A stretch of 64,000 nt of DNA from Peptostreptococcus sp. MV1 (GTDB lineage: Bacteria; Bacillota; Clostridia; Peptostreptococcales; Peptostreptococcaceae), in NCBI RefSeq assembly GCF_000758885.1, contig NZ_JRNB01000001.1:1-64000 (forward strand), read 5' to 3'. A program made the translations under genes and the position numbers. Positions 62,697-64,000 of the stretch are shown here, piece after piece. The notes below the pieces were generated by a model, which was not told the origin of the DNA, searched no databases, and saw nothing but the letters and a program-made list of their open reading frames with translations. Each line of letters begins with the position of its first letter. Position 1 is the first letter of the stretch.

Positions 62697-63629
62697 ATGG
62701 AAAATAAAATACCAATTCTTATACTGACTGGTCCAACTGCAGTTGGCAAGACAGACCTATCTATCAAGTTGGCAAAAATCCTAAACGCTGAAATCATATC
62801 GGCTGATTCCATGCAAATATATAGGTATATGGACATAGGAAGTGCCAAGGTCAGCCCCCAGGAAATGAATGGAGTAGTCCACCATATGATAGATATCATA
62901 GACCCCGACCAGGATTTTTCAGTATCTGAATTCAAGGACAGGGCAGAAGCCATAATAGAAGATATACATTCCAGGGACAAGCTGGCAATAATAACCGGTG
63001 GTACAGGCCTATACTTAAATTCAATCCTCTTCGATATGGACTTTGGCCAGTCAGAATCAGATCCAAAAATAAGAAAAGAGCTTGAAAATATATTGGAAGA
63101 AAAGGGTATAGACTACCTTCATTCAATTCTTGAAGAAATTTCGCCTAAAACAGCCGAACGAATCCACAAAAATAATACTAAGAGGGTCATCAGGGCCATA
63201 GAAGTATATAGGTCTGGTGGAGAACTAGGTGATTTTTCAAAAGACCTAAGATTAAATGAAAAATACCAGGCCCATACCATTGTATTAAATAGGGATAGGG
63301 TCCACCTCTATGAACGTATTAACTACAGGGTTGACCTTATGTTTGATAATGGCCTCTTAGATGAAGTCCAAGAACTACACAAGAAGGGCTATACAAAGGA
63401 CATGACATCAATGAAGGGTATAGGTTATAAGGAAGTACTAGACTATTTTGATGGGCTGGTGACTCTAGAAGATGCCAAAAACTCGATCAAGCAGTCATCT
63501 AGAAGGTATGCAAAAAGGCAGATAACCTGGTTTAAGAAGTACCCTGACGCCCTTTGGATTGACCTTGATGAGATAAGTGAAATTAACGACCAGATAAGTA
63601 TGATCAAGGATTTTTTAAAAAATAAATAA
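62697..63629 (+). CDS. miaA: tRNA dimethylallyltransferase
   Basis: This 310-residue enzyme is preceded by AAAGGAG. P-loop GPTAVGKT (residues ~11-18), ISADSMQIYRYMDIGSAK, the DPDQDFSVSEF segment and ITGGTGLYLNSI are intact; the C-terminal RRYAKRQITWFK contacts tRNA. It adds a dimethylallyl group to N6 of A37 in tRNAs reading U-starting codons. It is the last complete gene; in many clostridia hfq follows here, but none does. Confidence 0.97.
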   Translation: MENKIPILILTGPTAVGKTDLSIKLAKILNAEIISADSMQIYRYMDIGSAKVSPQEMNGVVHHMIDIIDPDQDFSVSEFKDRAEAIIEDIHSRDKLAIITGGTGLYLNSILFDMDFGQSESDPKIRKELENILEEKGIDYLHSILEEISPKTAERIHKNNTKRVIRAIEVYRSGGELGDFSKDLRLNEKYQAHTIVLNRDRVHLYERINYRVDLMFDNGLLDEVQELHKKGYTKDMTSMKGIGYKEVLDYFDGLVTLEDAKNSIKQSSRRYAKRQITWFKKYPDALWIDLDEISEINDQISMIKDFLKNK

Positions 63630-63720
63630 GCACAAATCCTCTTACTCACTTGCTTCTTATATAGAATCAAGCTTCCATAAGTAGGACTTATAAAAATCAC
63701 GGAAAAAGGAGATAGATATA

Positions 63721-64000
63721 ATGCTAAAAGAAACCGAAGAATTATTACTCAATAAGTATGGTATAGACAAGAAAATATTTAACCTATCCAAAGAGGTAGA
63801 CCAAGAAATACAAGAGCAATTTGATAAATTAAAGGAAATCAGAGAATACAACCAGCTAAAGGTCCTAAATGCAATGCAGGAAGTAAACCTTAGTGACAAC
63901 CACTTCAACTGGACTACTGGCTATGGCTATAACGATATAGGACGTGAAAAGGTAGAAGAAATATATGCCAAAATATTCCATGCAGAGGATGCCCTTGTAA
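63721..64000 (+). CDS. Aluminium-resistance / methionine gamma-lyase-like protein (YnbB), cut by the window edge
   Basis: The frame is open from ATG 63721 (AAAAAGGAG upstream) to the last base, giving 93 residues of a protein normally ~410-430 long. The segment SDNHFNWTTGYGYNDIGREK at residues ~57-76 is characteristic of the YnbB family, PLP-dependent fold-type I proteins related to methionine gamma-lyase. The PLP lysine lies beyond the edge, so activity cannot be judged. Confidence 0.85.
   Translation, partial: MLKETEELLLNKYGIDKKIFNLSKEVDQEIQEQFDKLKEIREYNQLKVLNAMQEVNLSDNHFNWTTGYGYNDIGREKVEEIYAKIFHAEDALV

Overview
The window looks like chromosomal DNA from a low-GC anaerobic Firmicute, most like the Peptostreptococcaceae (Peptostreptococcus or a close relative). 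The reasons are: a Gram-positive PolC replicase; a CWB2-type cell-wall-anchored protein of the Clostridioides/Peptostreptococcus kind; a very large 2-hydroxyacyl-CoA-dehydratase-activase-like protein; T-box and TPP leader RNAs; AGG/AGA arginine and CTA leucine codon preference; and the gene order mutS-mutL-miaA-(aluminium-resistance/methionine gamma-lyase-like). Genus and species cannot be fixed from sequence alone. No tRNA, rRNA or CRISPR array was seen.

Bases 1-4850 are a very AT-rich, foreign-looking and decaying island. It holds the C-terminal SPASM part of a radical-SAM peptide maturase, an intact FtsX-type ABC permease, a frameshifted subtilase, an intact MacB/LolD-type ATPase, a type-1 ABC exporter with a large internal deletion, and the 5' end of an IS200/IS605 element. 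This is the debris of a ribosomally made, modified peptide (RiPP) locus. A perfect 24-bp direct repeat (69-92 and 4825-4848) brackets it.

Bases 4941-27000 are ordinary core genome with some unusual genes: an unknown protein with a His/Cys-rich tail, an MBL-fold hydrolase, polC, an EamA exporter, a YihY-type membrane protein, a DEDDh exonuclease with a BRCT-like tail overlapping a CWB2 surface protein, an alpha/beta hydrolase, gapA, the giant dehydratase-activase-like protein, an orphan HEPN-motif protein, and a T-box-controlled amino-acid ABC transporter.

Bases 27000-47700 hold an rRNA methyltransferase followed by a possible three-part sensory operon (VCBS-repeat membrane protein, response regulator, histidine kinase), a MATE exporter, a GntR/YtrA-type ABC operon with its own operator, a DUF3810 relative that has lost its zinc-protease motif, a TPR/Sel1 protein, CorA, a methyltransferase, TypA/BipA, a copper P-type ATPase with a CsoR-like operator, and a Dabb protein.

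Bases 47700-64000 hold a second two-component system, a purine permease, an ABC-F ATPase behind a promoter and hairpin, a resolvase-like protein lacking two catalytic residues and preceded by an unexplained promoter and hairpin, a Nudix CoA pyrophosphatase with a perfect palindrome on its -10 box, a TPP-riboswitch-controlled thiamine-precursor uptake operon, and mutS-mutL-miaA running into a truncated aluminium-resistance-type gene at the right edge.

The best candidates for undescribed biology are the repeat-bounded RiPP remnant that keeps only its FtsX-type ABC pair, the orphan HEPN protein, the VCBS three-component operon, the catalytically dead DUF3810 protein beside a YtrA-type ABC operon, and the catalytically altered serine-recombinase protein with its hairpin-bearing upstream region.
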